From Thiotrichales bacterium (GTDB taxonomy: Bacteria; Pseudomonadota; Gammaproteobacteria; Thiomicrospirales; Thiomicrospiraceae): a stretch of 64,000 nt of DNA. The notes beneath the pieces were generated by a model that was not told the origin of the DNA, did not search any database, and saw only the letters and a list, made by a program, of their open reading frames with translations. Both the position numbers and the translations under genes were made by a program. Shown here one piece after another: positions 45,899 through 54,175 of this stretch. Where the stretch lies: the NCBI GenBank assembly GCA_016938655.1, contig JAFGUG010000023.1:1-64000 (forward strand), read 5' to 3'. Position 1 is the first letter of the stretch. Every line of letters begins with the position of its first letter.

Positions 45899-48800
45899 GC
45901 TGACAACTCCAACACCATTAATCGTTGACCGTTCTGAATCAGGTCACCTTCATTGACTAAAATCTCGGTGACCGTGCCGTCCATCTCGGCTTCAATATGA
46001 ATCTCAATTTTCATGGTCTCTAAGCTAGCAATAATATCGCCCTCTTTGACTTTGTCGCCGGGTCTGACCGGAATTTTCCAAACACTGCCGGTAATCGGCG
46101 AAAGTGCCGCTTCAAAGCCATCTGGAATCTCCGCTTCCGGTTCATTAGAGATTTCATCTTGCGCACTGCCCGAATCGTAATTCGCCTGCCCACTCTCCTC
46201 CCAACGTTGACGCTCTTCTTGGAAAGCGGTCTGCTGTTTGGTTTGGAAGGTCTCAATAGAGGCCTGCTCACTTTCCAAAAACTGCTGATACTTGCTTAAA
46301 GAGAGTTCCGTCTCTTCGATCTTGATTTCAAAACGACCAAGCGGGAAGTCTTTACGCGCTTGCTCAAGTTCTTCATGGGTCACTGGATAGAACTTAATCT
46401 GGTCAAAGAATTGCAACAACCACGGTTTCTCTGCTGAGAACACGTTGGTTTGGTTATACGCATTCCAAACCTGAATGGTGCGCCCCACAAACTGATAACC
46501 ACCCGGGCCTTCCATGCCGTAAATACACATGTACGCGCCGCCAATGCCCACTGCGTTTTCCGGTGTCCAAGTGCGGGCTGGGTTGTATTTGGTGGTGACC
46601 AAACGGTGACGTGGGTCAAGCGGTGTGGCCACCGGCGCGCCGAGGTAAACATCACCTAAGCCCATCACTAAATAATTGGCATCAAAGACAATCTCTTTCA
46701 CCTCGTCAATCGAATCCAAGCCGTTAATCCGGCGAATAAACTCAATATTACTTGGGCACCAAGGGGCATCCGGACGAACCGATTGCGCGTATTTATCAAT
46801 CGCCAACTGCGTGCTTGGATCGTCCCAAGACAAGGGCAGATGCACAATTCGGCTTTTCACCACTAAGTCTTTGCCGCTGGAAAGGGACGACTCCAACTCA
46901 TGAACCTTTTCAACCAGCGCCATTTGCGAAATTTGCTTGGCATCGTAATGCACCTGCAAACTGCGAATCCCCGGGGTTAAATCGAGAATGCACGGCCACG
47001 CCAACTCTTTAAGTTTTTCATACAGCACTTGCGCACGGAAACGCAGCGCAATATCCAGTTCCATCTCACCAAACTCAATCAGTAAGTTGCTGTCTCCCGA
47101 GCGGCGATAACGAATCCCCACTTCGTGCTGAGTATCGTCCAACTCCATTAAAATACACGACTGCTCGGTGGCGGAATCCAAGAACGCAATATCGGTCATC
47201 GGCTTTAAATCGATAATCTGTTGTTCAAAGTCTTTAAGTTGTTGCTCGGCTTCGTCAATCGAGACCGCTTTAAAGGTCACTTTATCGCCCGGTCGTAACT
47301 GCCCCATCTTCCACTGTTCCGCTTGAATAATGGTTGCCGGACAGACAAAGCCGCCTAAACTTGGGCCATCTTGCGCCAAGATTACCGGCATGTCGCCCGT
47401 GAAATCGATGGCACCAATCGCGTAAGGGTTGTCGTGAATATTCGACGGATGCAGACCCGCTTCACCACCGTCTGTTCGCGCCCACTTCGGCTTTGGGCCA
47501 ATCAAACGAATCCCAGTACGACTGGAGTTGTAATGCACCTCCCACTGGGTAGAGAAGAAAGCGGCAATGTCTTCATCGGTAAAGAAGTCGGGGGCACCTT
47601 GCGGGCCATAGGTCACCGCAATGTCATAGTGTTTAGAATAGGTCGGGAGAATCCCTTGCGGGATGTCACTCAACTCACACCCACTATCCAACGGATAAAA
47701 CGCCAACACATCACCGGCACGCATTAAACGGCCGCCGTGCCCACCAAAACCGCCCAGTGAGAATGTGGTTTTGCTACCCATATAATCGGGGACATCAAAG
47801 CCGCCTTGAATCGCTAAATAGGCACGTTGCCCGGCCTCTTTAATCACTTTGGATTTTAAAATTTGGCCGGCTTTAACAGACACCGCTTGCCACATCGGCA
47901 TTTCGATTTTATCCAAGGTCGGCTTAATATCCGCCCCCGTGATGCAGATAACGCTATCTTGGTTAAATTTTAAACTGACTCCCGAGACCGTCATTTCAAT
48001 GGTTGCGGCCGTTTTTTCATTGCCTAAACACCGATTGGCCAAACGGTGTGCTAAGACATCCATAGGGCCCGATGGCGGCACGCCAATTTCCCAAAACCCA
48101 ACTCGGCCTGGGTAACTAACAATCATTGAGTGCGTGCCTGGGTTCACAACTTCTACGGTGGATGCCGCTGGTGTAAAGCCCGATAAATAGCTGGTAAACA
48201 GCCCTTTACCTTCAATGAATGTCGGTTCATTGGCCAACGAAGTCAGGTAACGTAAATTGGTTTCAAAACCGTACACTTGTGCGTCTGACAAGGCCTGCTG
48301 AAGTTCGGTAATGGCTTGTGCTCGACTGTCTGCTTTGACAATCACTTTGGCTAACATGGGGTCATAGAACGAACTGACCTCTTGCCCAGTTTTGACCCAC
48401 GTATCCACACGCGCATTTTCTGGCATCAACCATTTGGTAAGCTTGCCACTGCTCGGCTGAAAGTTTTTGACCGGATCTTCTGCGTACAGTCGCACTTCAA
48501 TGGCGTGACCTTGTGCCGGCTTAACGTCTTCAGGGAACGTTTGGTCAAAGGCCACGGCAATCATCCAGTGCACTAAATCCACATCACGCACCGCTTCGGT
48601 AATGCCGTGTTCCACTTGCAAACGGGTGTTCACCTCTAAAAAGTAATACTCGTCCACGCTGGCATCGTAAACGTACTCGACCGTTCCCGCAGATTGGTAC
48701 GCCACCGACTCACCTAAACGAATCGCATCGCGCTCCATCGCCGCAATCACATCACGGTCAATATCAAATACAGGGGTCTCTTCCACCACTTTTTGATTAC

Positions 48801-49497
48801 GACGTTGCAGTGAGCAATCCCGTTCACCAAACGACACCACATTACCCTTGCCATCCCCGAAAATCTGAATTTCGATATGACGGGCGTTGGTGACAAATTT
48901 CTCTAAAAACACGCCACTTTGACCAAAGGCGTTTTGGCTCATGCGCACGACTTGGGCATAAGCATCCGACAGTTCGCTGACATCATGACACTTCTGCATG
49001 CCGATGCCACCGCCGCCTGCGGTACTTTTTAGCATTACCGGATAACCAATGCGCTCGGCTTCGGTTAAGGCGTGTTCTAGGTTATCTAACAAATCCGAAC
49101 CGGGAAGTAACGGTACCTTGCTTTGAATCGCAAGTTCACGGGCGGTGTGCTTTAAACCAAACTCACGCATGTGTTTGGCACTGGGGCCAATAAAGGTAAT
49201 GCCACTGGTGGTACAAAGTTCGGCAAACTCAGCATTCTCACTCAAAAAACCGTAACCGGGATGAATCGCATCCACGTTCAATTTCAGCGCTTCTTCTAAA
49301 ATCAACGGCACATTTAAGTAGGTTTCCGAGGCCACCGCACCTTTTAGCAAAATGACTTCGTCGGCCATTTGCACATGCAACGAACCCTGATCGACCTCAG
49401 AGGCTAATGCCACCGATGAGATGCCGATCTTTTTGAGTGTGCGAATAATTCGAGTGGCGATTGCGCCTCGGTTTGCTACCAGTACCTTTGAAAACAT
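45895..49497 (-). CDS. Guanidine carboxylase (annotated in many genomes as urea carboxylase)
   Basis: 1200 residues. An N-terminal biotin carboxylase (KVLVANRGAIATRI at the start, MLKSTAGGGGIGMQ as ATP loop, FLEVNTRLQVEHGITEAV) is followed by KipA/KipI-type carboxyltransferase domains (about 465-1010; VSYPGRVGFWEIGVPPSGPMD, split at FWE, and FCSP-like GGFVCPATI). A biotinyl domain at the C terminus has the acceptor Lys in LETMKIEI. Urea and guanidine carboxylases share this plan. Co-encoded deiminase subunits and a guanidine-II riboswitch directly upstream argue for guanidine as substrate. Product: carboxyguanidine. Confidence 0.92.
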   Translation of the reverse strand: MFSKVLVANRGAIATRIIRTLKKIGISSVALASEVDQGSLHVQMADEVILLKGAVASETYLNVPLILEEALKLNVDAIHPGYGFLSENAEFAELCTTSGITFIGPSAKHMREFGLKHTARELAIQSKVPLLPGSDLLDNLEHALTEAERIGYPVMLKSTAGGGGIGMQKCHDVSELSDAYAQVVRMSQNAFGQSGVFLEKFVTNARHIEIQIFGDGKGNVVSFGERDCSLQRRNQKVVEETPVFDIDRDVIAAMERDAIRLGESVAYQSAGTVEYVYDASVDEYYFLEVNTRLQVEHGITEAVRDVDLVHWMIAVAFDQTFPEDVKPAQGHAIEVRLYAEDPVKNFQPSSGKLTKWLMPENARVDTWVKTGQEVSSFYDPMLAKVIVKADSRAQAITELQQALSDAQVYGFETNLRYLTSLANEPTFIEGKGLFTSYLSGFTPAASTVEVVNPGTHSMIVSYPGRVGFWEIGVPPSGPMDVLAHRLANRCLGNEKTAATIEMTVSGVSLKFNQDSVICITGADIKPTLDKIEMPMWQAVSVKAGQILKSKVIKEAGQRAYLAIQGGFDVPDYMGSKTTFSLGGFGGHGGRLMRAGDVLAFYPLDSGCELSDIPQGILPTYSKHYDIAVTYGPQGAPDFFTDEDIAAFFSTQWEVHYNSSRTGIRLIGPKPKWARTDGGEAGLHPSNIHDNPYAIGAIDFTGDMPVILAQDGPSLGGFVCPATIIQAEQWKMGQLRPGDKVTFKAVSIDEAEQQLKDFEQQIIDLKPMTDIAFLDSATEQSCILMELDDTQHEVGIRYRRSGDSNLLIEFGEMELDIALRFRAQVLYEKLKELAWPCILDLTPGIRSLQVHYDAKQISQMALVEKVHELESSLSSGKDLVVKSRIVHLPLSWDDPSTQLAIDKYAQSVRPDAPWCPSNIEFIRRINGLDSIDEVKEIVFDANYLVMGLGDVYLGAPVATPLDPRHRLVTTKYNPARTWTPENAVGIGGAYMCIYGMEGPGGYQFVGRTIQVWNAYNQTNVFSAEKPWLLQFFDQIKFYPVTHEELEQARKDFPLGRFEIKIEETELSLSKYQQFLESEQASIETFQTKQQTAFQEERQRWEESGQANYDSGSAQDEISNEPEAEIPDGFEAALSPITGSVWKIPVRPGDKVKEGDIIASLETMKIEIHIEAEMDGTVTEILVNEGDLIQNGQRLMVLELSA

Positions 49498-49526
49498 GTT
49501 TATTCTCTCTGTTGCTTCATTGCGAC

Positions 49527-49576
49527 GTGAGTCGTCTCACACGGTTTATCTGTCTGCATTTGGGTCGTCCCAAATG
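49527..49576 (-). promoter_or_regulatory. Guanidine-II (mini-ykkC) riboswitch before the carboxylase gene
   Basis: On the minus strand, CATTTGGG-ACGA-CCCAAATG (49576-49557, perfect 8-bp stem) and GTGAG-ACGA-CTCAC (49540-49527, perfect 5-bp stem) are 16 nt apart. Both loops are ACGA. A ribosome site AGAGAG lies 17 nt beyond, before the ATG at 49497. It sits inside the operon, in the 105-bp gap after the first deiminase gene. Confidence 0.9.
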
Positions 49577-49602
49577 GAAATAGCCTACAATTAAGCTAGC
49601 CA

Positions 49603-50244
49603 CTAATCTTGCCAAATAATCATCTCTACCGGCGTGGGGTTGTAACCGTTACACGGATTATTCAATTGCGGGCAATTAGAAACCAATACCAATACATCCA
49701 TCTCAGCCGTCATCTCGACGTAACGGCCTGGGGCAGAAATACCATCGTCAAAATCTAAGTGACCATCCGGTGAAACAGGCACATTCATAAAGAAGTTAAT
49801 GTTGCTCGACAAGTCACGTTTGGTCATGCCATTGTCCCACTTACCTAACGCCGTTAAGAAGCTGTCACGACACGAGTGCATGTGACGTTTATCTATCGAA
49901 TAACGCACCGTATTACTCTCGGCCGAACAGGCTCCACCAATGGTGTCGTGACGCCCGCAAGTATCATCGGTTATGGTGAGCATTGGGGTATTCAGATTGG
50001 AGCGCAATACCGAGCCGGTGGTTAGGTAAATATTGTTCTGACCTTTAATGGTATCGGTGGCGCTGTAACGCTCGTCTTTGTTGTTGGCGTTGTAAAACAG
50101 GGTGTCGACCGCTTGGTTGCCCTCTAAATCAACAATACGAAACTTCTGGCCGGCTTTTACCACGTGCATCCACGGGTCACCAGCAGGCACCACTTCTCTG
50201 TAAACCACCTGACTCGGTTGAATGGGTTTATTAGCTAAAGTCAT
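49603..50244 (-). CDS. cgdA: Carboxyguanidine deiminase subunit (urea-carboxylase-associated protein 1 type, DUF1989)
   Basis: 213 residues from the ATG at 50244, with GGAGAG upstream; a longer reading into the previous gene is rejected. Family marks are [40 protein letters not shown] (metal-binding Cys and His) and [16 protein letters not shown]. It is homologous to the next gene and together they form the two-subunit deiminase that turns carboxyguanidine into allophanate. It overlaps that gene by 14 bp. Which subunit is A or B I assign by size and order only. Confidence 0.87.
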   Translation of the reverse strand: MTLANKPIQPSQVVYREVVPAGDPWMHVVKAGQKFRIVDLEGNQAVDTLFYNANNKDERYSATDTIKGQNNIYLTTGSVLRSNLNTPMLTITDDTCGRHDTIGGACSAESNTVRYSIDKRHMHSCRDSFLTALGKWDNGMTKRDLSSNINFFMNVPVSPDGHLDFDDGISAPGRYVEMTAEMDVLVLVSNCPQLNNPCNGYNPTPVEMIIWQD

Positions 50245-50971
50245 GAGGCTTCTCTCCGTAATAGATGGCGGTATTGTAAAAGGCGCGCTCGTTTTCTGCG
50301 CGGTGACGCAAACAGGCATCATCCGATTCAACTGGCTCGGCTTTCCAAGCGGTTAATTCAATCGGTTTAGGTGCGTAATTTGGATTGGGATCTAATGGGT
50401 GTTGTGCGGTCGATAACAGAACAATCGTGTCCATTTCAAAACGTAAATCGACGTAACTGCCGGCCGCACTATTGCCTTCAATAAAGGTCATGGTGCCGTC
50501 GGTTTCAACCTGTACTTTTGAGAACCAGTTGATGTTAGAGACCATGTCTTTGGCGTCCATATCCCACTTCTCTAGCTCGTTCATTAAGCTGTCATAGCCG
50601 TTTTTAAAATAGTCGTTGTGCGCCTTTTGGTAAGTCGATTCACCGTATTTTTGTTTAACGGATTCTGCATCTGAGATGCCACCAATCGTATCGTGCCAAC
50701 CGCAGGTATCGCCAACCACCGAACACAACACGCGCCCCATATCAGAAAAACAGGCGTTAGGCACTGTTAAAAACGCGGTTTTTTGGGCTTTTAAGGTGTC
50801 CGGCATATTGTAGCGTTCGCTAATGACTTCTAAGTTCGCCATCAACATCGGAACATTGGCGCCGCCCTCTAAATCGGTAATGCGCAAACAGGTACCGCGG
50901 CGCATCACGCCCGACCAGTGTGCCCCACCGGGGAATGTTTCAGACCAAATAGTTGAACTGGGTTTACTCAT
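50231..50971 (-). CDS. cgdB: Carboxyguanidine deiminase subunit (urea-carboxylase-associated protein 2 type, DUF1989)
   Basis: 246 residues. It starts with [18 protein letters not shown] and shares with its neighbour the core [32 protein letters not shown] and [16 protein letters not shown]-terminal extension of about 25 residues is specific to this longer paralogue. AGAAGG precedes the ATG at 50971. It overlaps the regulator gene by 8 bp and the other subunit gene by 14 bp, so the regulator and both subunits are translationally coupled. Confidence 0.87.
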   Translation of the reverse strand: MSKPSSTIWSETFPGGAHWSGVMRRGTCLRITDLEGGANVPMLMANLEVISERYNMPDTLKAQKTAFLTVPNACFSDMGRVLCSVVGDTCGWHDTIGGISDAESVKQKYGESTYQKAHNDYFKNGYDSLMNELEKWDMDAKDMVSNINWFSKVQVETDGTMTFIEGNSAAGSYVDLRFEMDTIVLLSTAQHPLDPNPNYAPKPIELTAWKAEPVESDDACLRHRAENERAFYNTAIYYGEKPHDFS

Positions 50972-51449
50972 ATTGAACCTTCTTCTCTTTTTCAGACGAC
51001 TTTGTGCGCCCTGGGTTTAAACTGTGGATAGGCGGTATCGCCGAATTAACCAAATACAAACTGCCGGTTTTGACCCCACGATTGGCAATCATCTCATCGC
51101 AAATAATCTGCAAATATTGTGCGGGGCCTTGCAGCAAATTCACCTCTAGGGTGTGTTGATCCATCAACTGAATCTGATTAGACGAGATAATCTCCGCCAC
51201 ATACTTATGCTTTAACTCGTTTAGACGATGTTGCAAACCAATCACGGTGTGATCGTAAAACAGGGTGATGGTGCCGGCCATAATCTCATTGCCGTGACGC
51301 TGGTTTTGTTGCGCCACCTCTTTTTGAATCATCTCCATTAAAAAGGCCGAACGATTCTTAAAGCCACGGGCTTTGACTAAACCGTCTAAGTCATCCAACA
51401 CATTAGAGGGCATGGAGGCGCTGATGCGCATTAACGGGAACTTGCTCAT
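50964..51449 (-). CDS. NikR-like ribbon-helix-helix regulator with altered metal site
   Basis: 161 residues. The N-terminal RHH domain is MRISASMPSNVLDDLDGLVKARGFKNRSAFLMEMI (in two pieces: strand RISASMP and helices to about 45). An ACT-like C-terminal domain follows (HTVIGLQHRLNELKHKY, TLEVNLLQGPAQYLQIICDEMIANRGVKTG read in parts), as in NikR. Aligned to E. coli NikR, His76 is kept, but His87 and His89 become Gln and Cys95 becomes Thr. The ligand is therefore probably not nickel; guanidine or a related compound is possible. It lies between the importer ATPase and deiminase genes. Confidence 0.8.
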   Translation of the reverse strand: MSKFPLMRISASMPSNVLDDLDGLVKARGFKNRSAFLMEMIQKEVAQQNQRHGNEIMAGTITLFYDHTVIGLQHRLNELKHKYVAEIISSNQIQLMDQHTLEVNLLQGPAQYLQIICDEMIANRGVKTGSLYLVNSAIPPIHSLNPGRTKSSEKEKKVQYE

Positions 51450-51451
51450 AA

Positions 51452-52360
51452 TTAAAATATATCCGGGACGTCTGACTTCACATTCACCATCTGCACCATG
51501 CTCAATTTTTCGCCAAAATCGAGTTCGGTAACCTTAGGGTGAACCAATTTTTCTAAATACAATTTGGTCGCTAAAAACGTATCATCGAGCATCATGCTAA
51601 TCGGTCTTGGACGTGGCAGAGGCACGGTAAGCACCTCTTTAACCCGACCCGGATTGGCATCGAGCACCAAAATACGATCCGACAGATAAATCGCTTCGTC
51701 CAAATCATGGGTAATAAACAAAATCGTGATATCAATGTTCTGCCAAATCTCTAGGAGATACTGTTGCATTTTGGCGCGGTTTTGCGGGTCTAGTGCTGAA
51801 AACGGTTCGTCCATTAACAGCACTTCCGGTTGGGTGGCCAAAGCTCGAGCAATCGCCACACGCTGTTTCATTCCGCCGGATAACTGATGCGGGTACGATT
51901 CGGCATATTGACTCAGTCCAACTAAATCAATCCACTGTAGCGCGTCTTTTTCAGCACTGCGTTTATCTTGGCCGCCCTCAACCAAACCAAACATGACGTT
52001 CTTTCTAACCGTCATCCACGGGAACAAGGTATAGCCTTGAAACACCATACCGCGGTCTGGGCCTGGCCCATCGACCTGCTTTCCGGCAATCACCATCTGA
52101 CCGCCATCGGCGGTTTCTAATCCGGCAATGGTGCGAGCCAAGGTTGACTTACCGCAACCTGAAGGTCCAACCACACACATAAATTCGCGTTTATAGGTTT
52201 CAAAATCCACCTCACCGAGCACGGTAATTGGCTTGCCTTTATGGGTAAAAACTTTGTTCAGTTTTTTGACATCAATGGTCACCGGACGATTTAAAATCCG
52301 TGCGTGACGCTCGCGTATTTCAGGTGTGTAATAGGCGTCTAAAGCGTGGGTCTTTTCCAT
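51452..52360 (-). CDS. ABC transporter ATPase (SsuB/TauB/NrtD-like)
   Basis: 302 residues. Walker A GPSGCGKSTLARTIAG, signature LSGGMKQRVAIARAL and Walker B VLLMDEPFSALDPQNR are intact. The N-terminal 30 residues (HALDAYYTPEIRERH) form an extension absent from SsuB. It powers the importer with the permease (14 bp upstream) and the distant binding protein. It is separated from the regulator by 2 bp. Confidence 0.92.
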   Translation of the reverse strand: MEKTHALDAYYTPEIRERHARILNRPVTIDVKKLNKVFTHKGKPITVLGEVDFETYKREFMCVVGPSGCGKSTLARTIAGLETADGGQMVIAGKQVDGPGPDRGMVFQGYTLFPWMTVRKNVMFGLVEGGQDKRSAEKDALQWIDLVGLSQYAESYPHQLSGGMKQRVAIARALATQPEVLLMDEPFSALDPQNRAKMQQYLLEIWQNIDITILFITHDLDEAIYLSDRILVLDANPGRVKEVLTVPLPRPRPISMMLDDTFLATKLYLEKLVHPKVTELDFGEKLSMVQMVNVKSDVPDIF

Positions 52361-52374
52361 CTCTTATCCTCCTG

Positions 52375-53337
52375 TTACTTGTTGCTGTGCCAAGGAAACA
52401 GACGCTTCCCGAGTTGCGCTAATATCAGATCGGTCAGTAGTCCGATAATCCCAATAATCAAAATGGCAGCAAACACATTGTCAAAGTTCTTGTAACGCGC
52501 TTGTTGGGTAATAAAGAAGGTGATGCCCGAACTGGTTCCGATCAATTCGGCCACAATCAAGTAGGTCCATGCCCAACCTAACAGAATTCGCATGTCACGA
52601 TACAAATCCGGTAATACACCAGGAACAATAATACGTCTTAGCAGTGAAAAGCCTCTGCAACCCAAAGTCTGCGCCGCTTCAATCAGTGATGGGCTGAGTT
52701 TTCGGGTGGTATTAGCAACAATCAGAATCATTTGAAACACCGTACCAATGAAGATAATCGCGACCTTAGGGGCATCGTAAATCCCCAATATGGCCACGGC
52801 GAGTGCACCAAACGCAGGCGCAGGTAAGTATCTAAAAAACTCGGTAAAGGGTTCGATGACTTTGGAAACCGCTTCATAGGTGCCCGCCAAAACGCCAAGC
52901 GGGGCGCCAATCAGCACCGCCCAAAAAAAGCCCCAAGCAATAATTTGAATACTGTGCAATAAGCTCTCATGCAACCAAGGCTCGTTGTTACGTTTAGGCG
53001 GCGTGGTAAACGCCGTGTAAAGTGCCGTAGCGACTTCGTGTGGCGCAGGCAGATAAACCGGGTTAGACGGTTCGCCTTGTGGTGGGGTTAAGTTTTCGGC
53101 CAGTTTCTTTTCGACTTCGCCATAAAAAATGGCTTTGTCAACGAGCATACCCACTCGCATGTAACCCGACTCTCCCGAGTCGGTAATCTCAATTTTGGGG
53201 TGCCATATTTGCGGAACATAACTAAACAGAGACCAGATAAAGATAGGCAAGAAAAAACTTAATAACACTAAGCCGTTTCTAGAACGCGTATCGAGTTCTG
53301 CTCGTGGTGTTGTCCAAGATTTTGGGATAAAGTACAT
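52375..53337 (-). CDS. ABC transporter permease (SsuC/TauC-like)
   Basis: 320 residues. The central BPD_transp_1 domain (about 110-310) contains the EAA-like loop LIEAAQTLGCRGFSLLRRIIVPG. An N-terminal helix at about 25-45 and a periplasmic insert (about 60-105) precede it. It forms the importer channel. First gene of the unit permease-ATPase-regulator-cgdB-cgdA-carboxylase-atzF, with a NikR-spaced repeat just upstream. Confidence 0.92.
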   Translation of the reverse strand: MYFIPKSWTTPRAELDTRSRNGLVLLSFFLPIFIWSLFSYVPQIWHPKIEITDSGESGYMRVGMLVDKAIFYGEVEKKLAENLTPPQGEPSNPVYLPAPHEVATALYTAFTTPPKRNNEPWLHESLLHSIQIIAWGFFWAVLIGAPLGVLAGTYEAVSKVIEPFTEFFRYLPAPAFGALAVAILGIYDAPKVAIIFIGTVFQMILIVANTTRKLSPSLIEAAQTLGCRGFSLLRRIIVPGVLPDLYRDMRILLGWAWTYLIVAELIGTSSGITFFITQQARYKNFDNVFAAILIIGIIGLLTDLILAQLGKRLFPWHSNK

Positions 53338-53346
53338 AACCTAACC

Positions 53347-53378
53347 AAGTATTACGAATATGTTAAAAAGTAATACTT
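53347..53378. promoter_or_regulatory. NikR-spaced inverted repeat upstream of the permease operon
   Basis: AAGTATTAC-N14-GTAATACTT, perfect 9-bp arms. Written as GTATTA-N16-TAATAC it has the exact 6-16-6 plan of the E. coli NikR operator (GTATGA-N16-TCATAC). It lies 10 bp before the start codon, so a bound protein would block transcription. Confidence 0.75.
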
Positions 53379-53420
53379 TAATAGAGGGTTTTGTACCAAT
53401 CAGAAGAGAATATTTAATTT

Positions 53421-53437
53421 CAATAACTTAGGTTATT
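53421..53437. promoter_or_regulatory. Shared upstream element CAATAACTTAG (copy 2) inside a palindrome
   Basis: AATAAC-TTAG-GTTATT (53422-53437). The first 11 bp from 53421 match 40158-40168 exactly. Confidence 0.6.
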
Positions 53438-53486
53438 TATTCAACGAATTTTGCAGGGTTTGACTCCGCAGGCCTGCACCACTTAG

Positions 53487-53516
53487 AAACAAAAACGCCC
53501 AATTAAGGGCGTTAAA
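53487..53516 (-). terminator. Terminator of the secretion-protease operon
   Basis: On the minus strand AACGCCC-TTAATT-GGGCGTT (53513-53494) is followed by TTTTTG. It lies 37 bp after the chaperone gene. A GCAGGCCTGC copy is at 53468-53477. Confidence 0.85.
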
Positions 53517-53549
53517 ATGAATTCTGCACCAAATAATAGCGCGCAAGTA

Positions 53550-54146
53550 TCATCTTAAACGATAGCGTTTCTCAGATAAGACCGGGGCGGCGTAACGAAT
53601 GTCTTTGTCGCGGTCTAGAATTTCCAGCATGCGGTCATAAGACGGTTGACCGCTCACATCAAATATCCCCGCCCCACCACTGGGGAGTTCGGTCAGCAAC
53701 TTAAAGCCATAACGTTGCGCCATTTTATCGATGTCGGGCTTGTTATAGGTTTTAATCATAAAACTGGGTGTGACGACTGCAAATTGCCCCTGCTGACTGT
53801 TTTTAACCACCGGTGAGAATTCAAAGACTTGGTTTTTATGGGGTTTAGTGAGTGGTGCACAGGTTTCTTTGGTAAACCAAGACTGTTCCGTTTGATAAAC
53901 AAACCAAGCCCCACTGCGCTCTACGTAATTGAGTTCGAATGCCACTGGCATATTGTCGGGTGACGTAAAGCTGCCCACCATTTGCGGAGCAGTTTGATAG
54001 GCTGGGCCGGCCATTTTAGCCACCAGTTGGCAACCTTCGGTAAAGGCCAACGAGGCTTGAGAAAACGACAGTAATCCGAAAGTAAGCAGGCCTGCTAATA
54101 TCAGATTAAGGACTTTTTTTGCTTTGTGTCGATTATTAATATTCAT
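53550..54146 (-). CDS. Probable protease chaperone (ORF2-like, propeptide-type C-terminal domain)
   Basis: 198 residues from the ATG at 54146, preceded by GGATGG; earlier ATGs at 54170/54167 are possible. A signal peptide (residues 1-33, NLILAGLLTFGLLSFSQ) is followed by a domain with a Cys pair and a C-terminal part (IDKMAQRYGFKLLTELPSGG, RMLEILDRDKDIRYAAPVLS) that looks like a subtilase propeptide. It lies directly downstream of a kexin-like protease that lacks its own propeptide. This is the gene order of Aeromonas ASP and its chaperone ORF2, so an external folding factor is likely. Confidence 0.7.
   Translation of the reverse strand: MNINNRHKAKKVLNLILAGLLTFGLLSFSQASLAFTEGCQLVAKMAGPAYQTAPQMVGSFTSPDNMPVAFELNYVERSGAWFVYQTEQSWFTKETCAPLTKPHKNQVFEFSPVVKNSQQGQFAVVTPSFMIKTYNKPDIDKMAQRYGFKLLTELPSGGAGIFDVSGQPSYDRMLEILDRDKDIRYAAPVLSEKRYRLR
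54085..54096. repeat. Perfect AGCAGGCCTGCT palindrome in the chaperone signal peptide
   Basis: Encodes L-A-G-L-L in the hydrophobic core of the signal sequence. Confidence 0.9.
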
Positions 54147-54175
54147 AACTTTACCATCCACATTCATCATGATGC

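Noticed and set aside
44109..48576. Long plus-strand open frames across the carboxylase and allophanate hydrolase genes
   Set aside because: They are antisense to well-supported coding genes, lack ribosome sites, and their products resemble no proteins.
50964..51449. A true nickel regulator serving a nickel-dependent guanidine hydrolase
   Set aside because: No hydrolase or nickel chaperone genes are in the island, and most nickel ligands are replaced.
53338..53549. Guanidine-I (ykkC) riboswitch before the importer operon
   Set aside because: The conserved CTAGGG-type core and ACGG segments are absent; only the NikR-type repeat, a palindrome and a terminator are seen.
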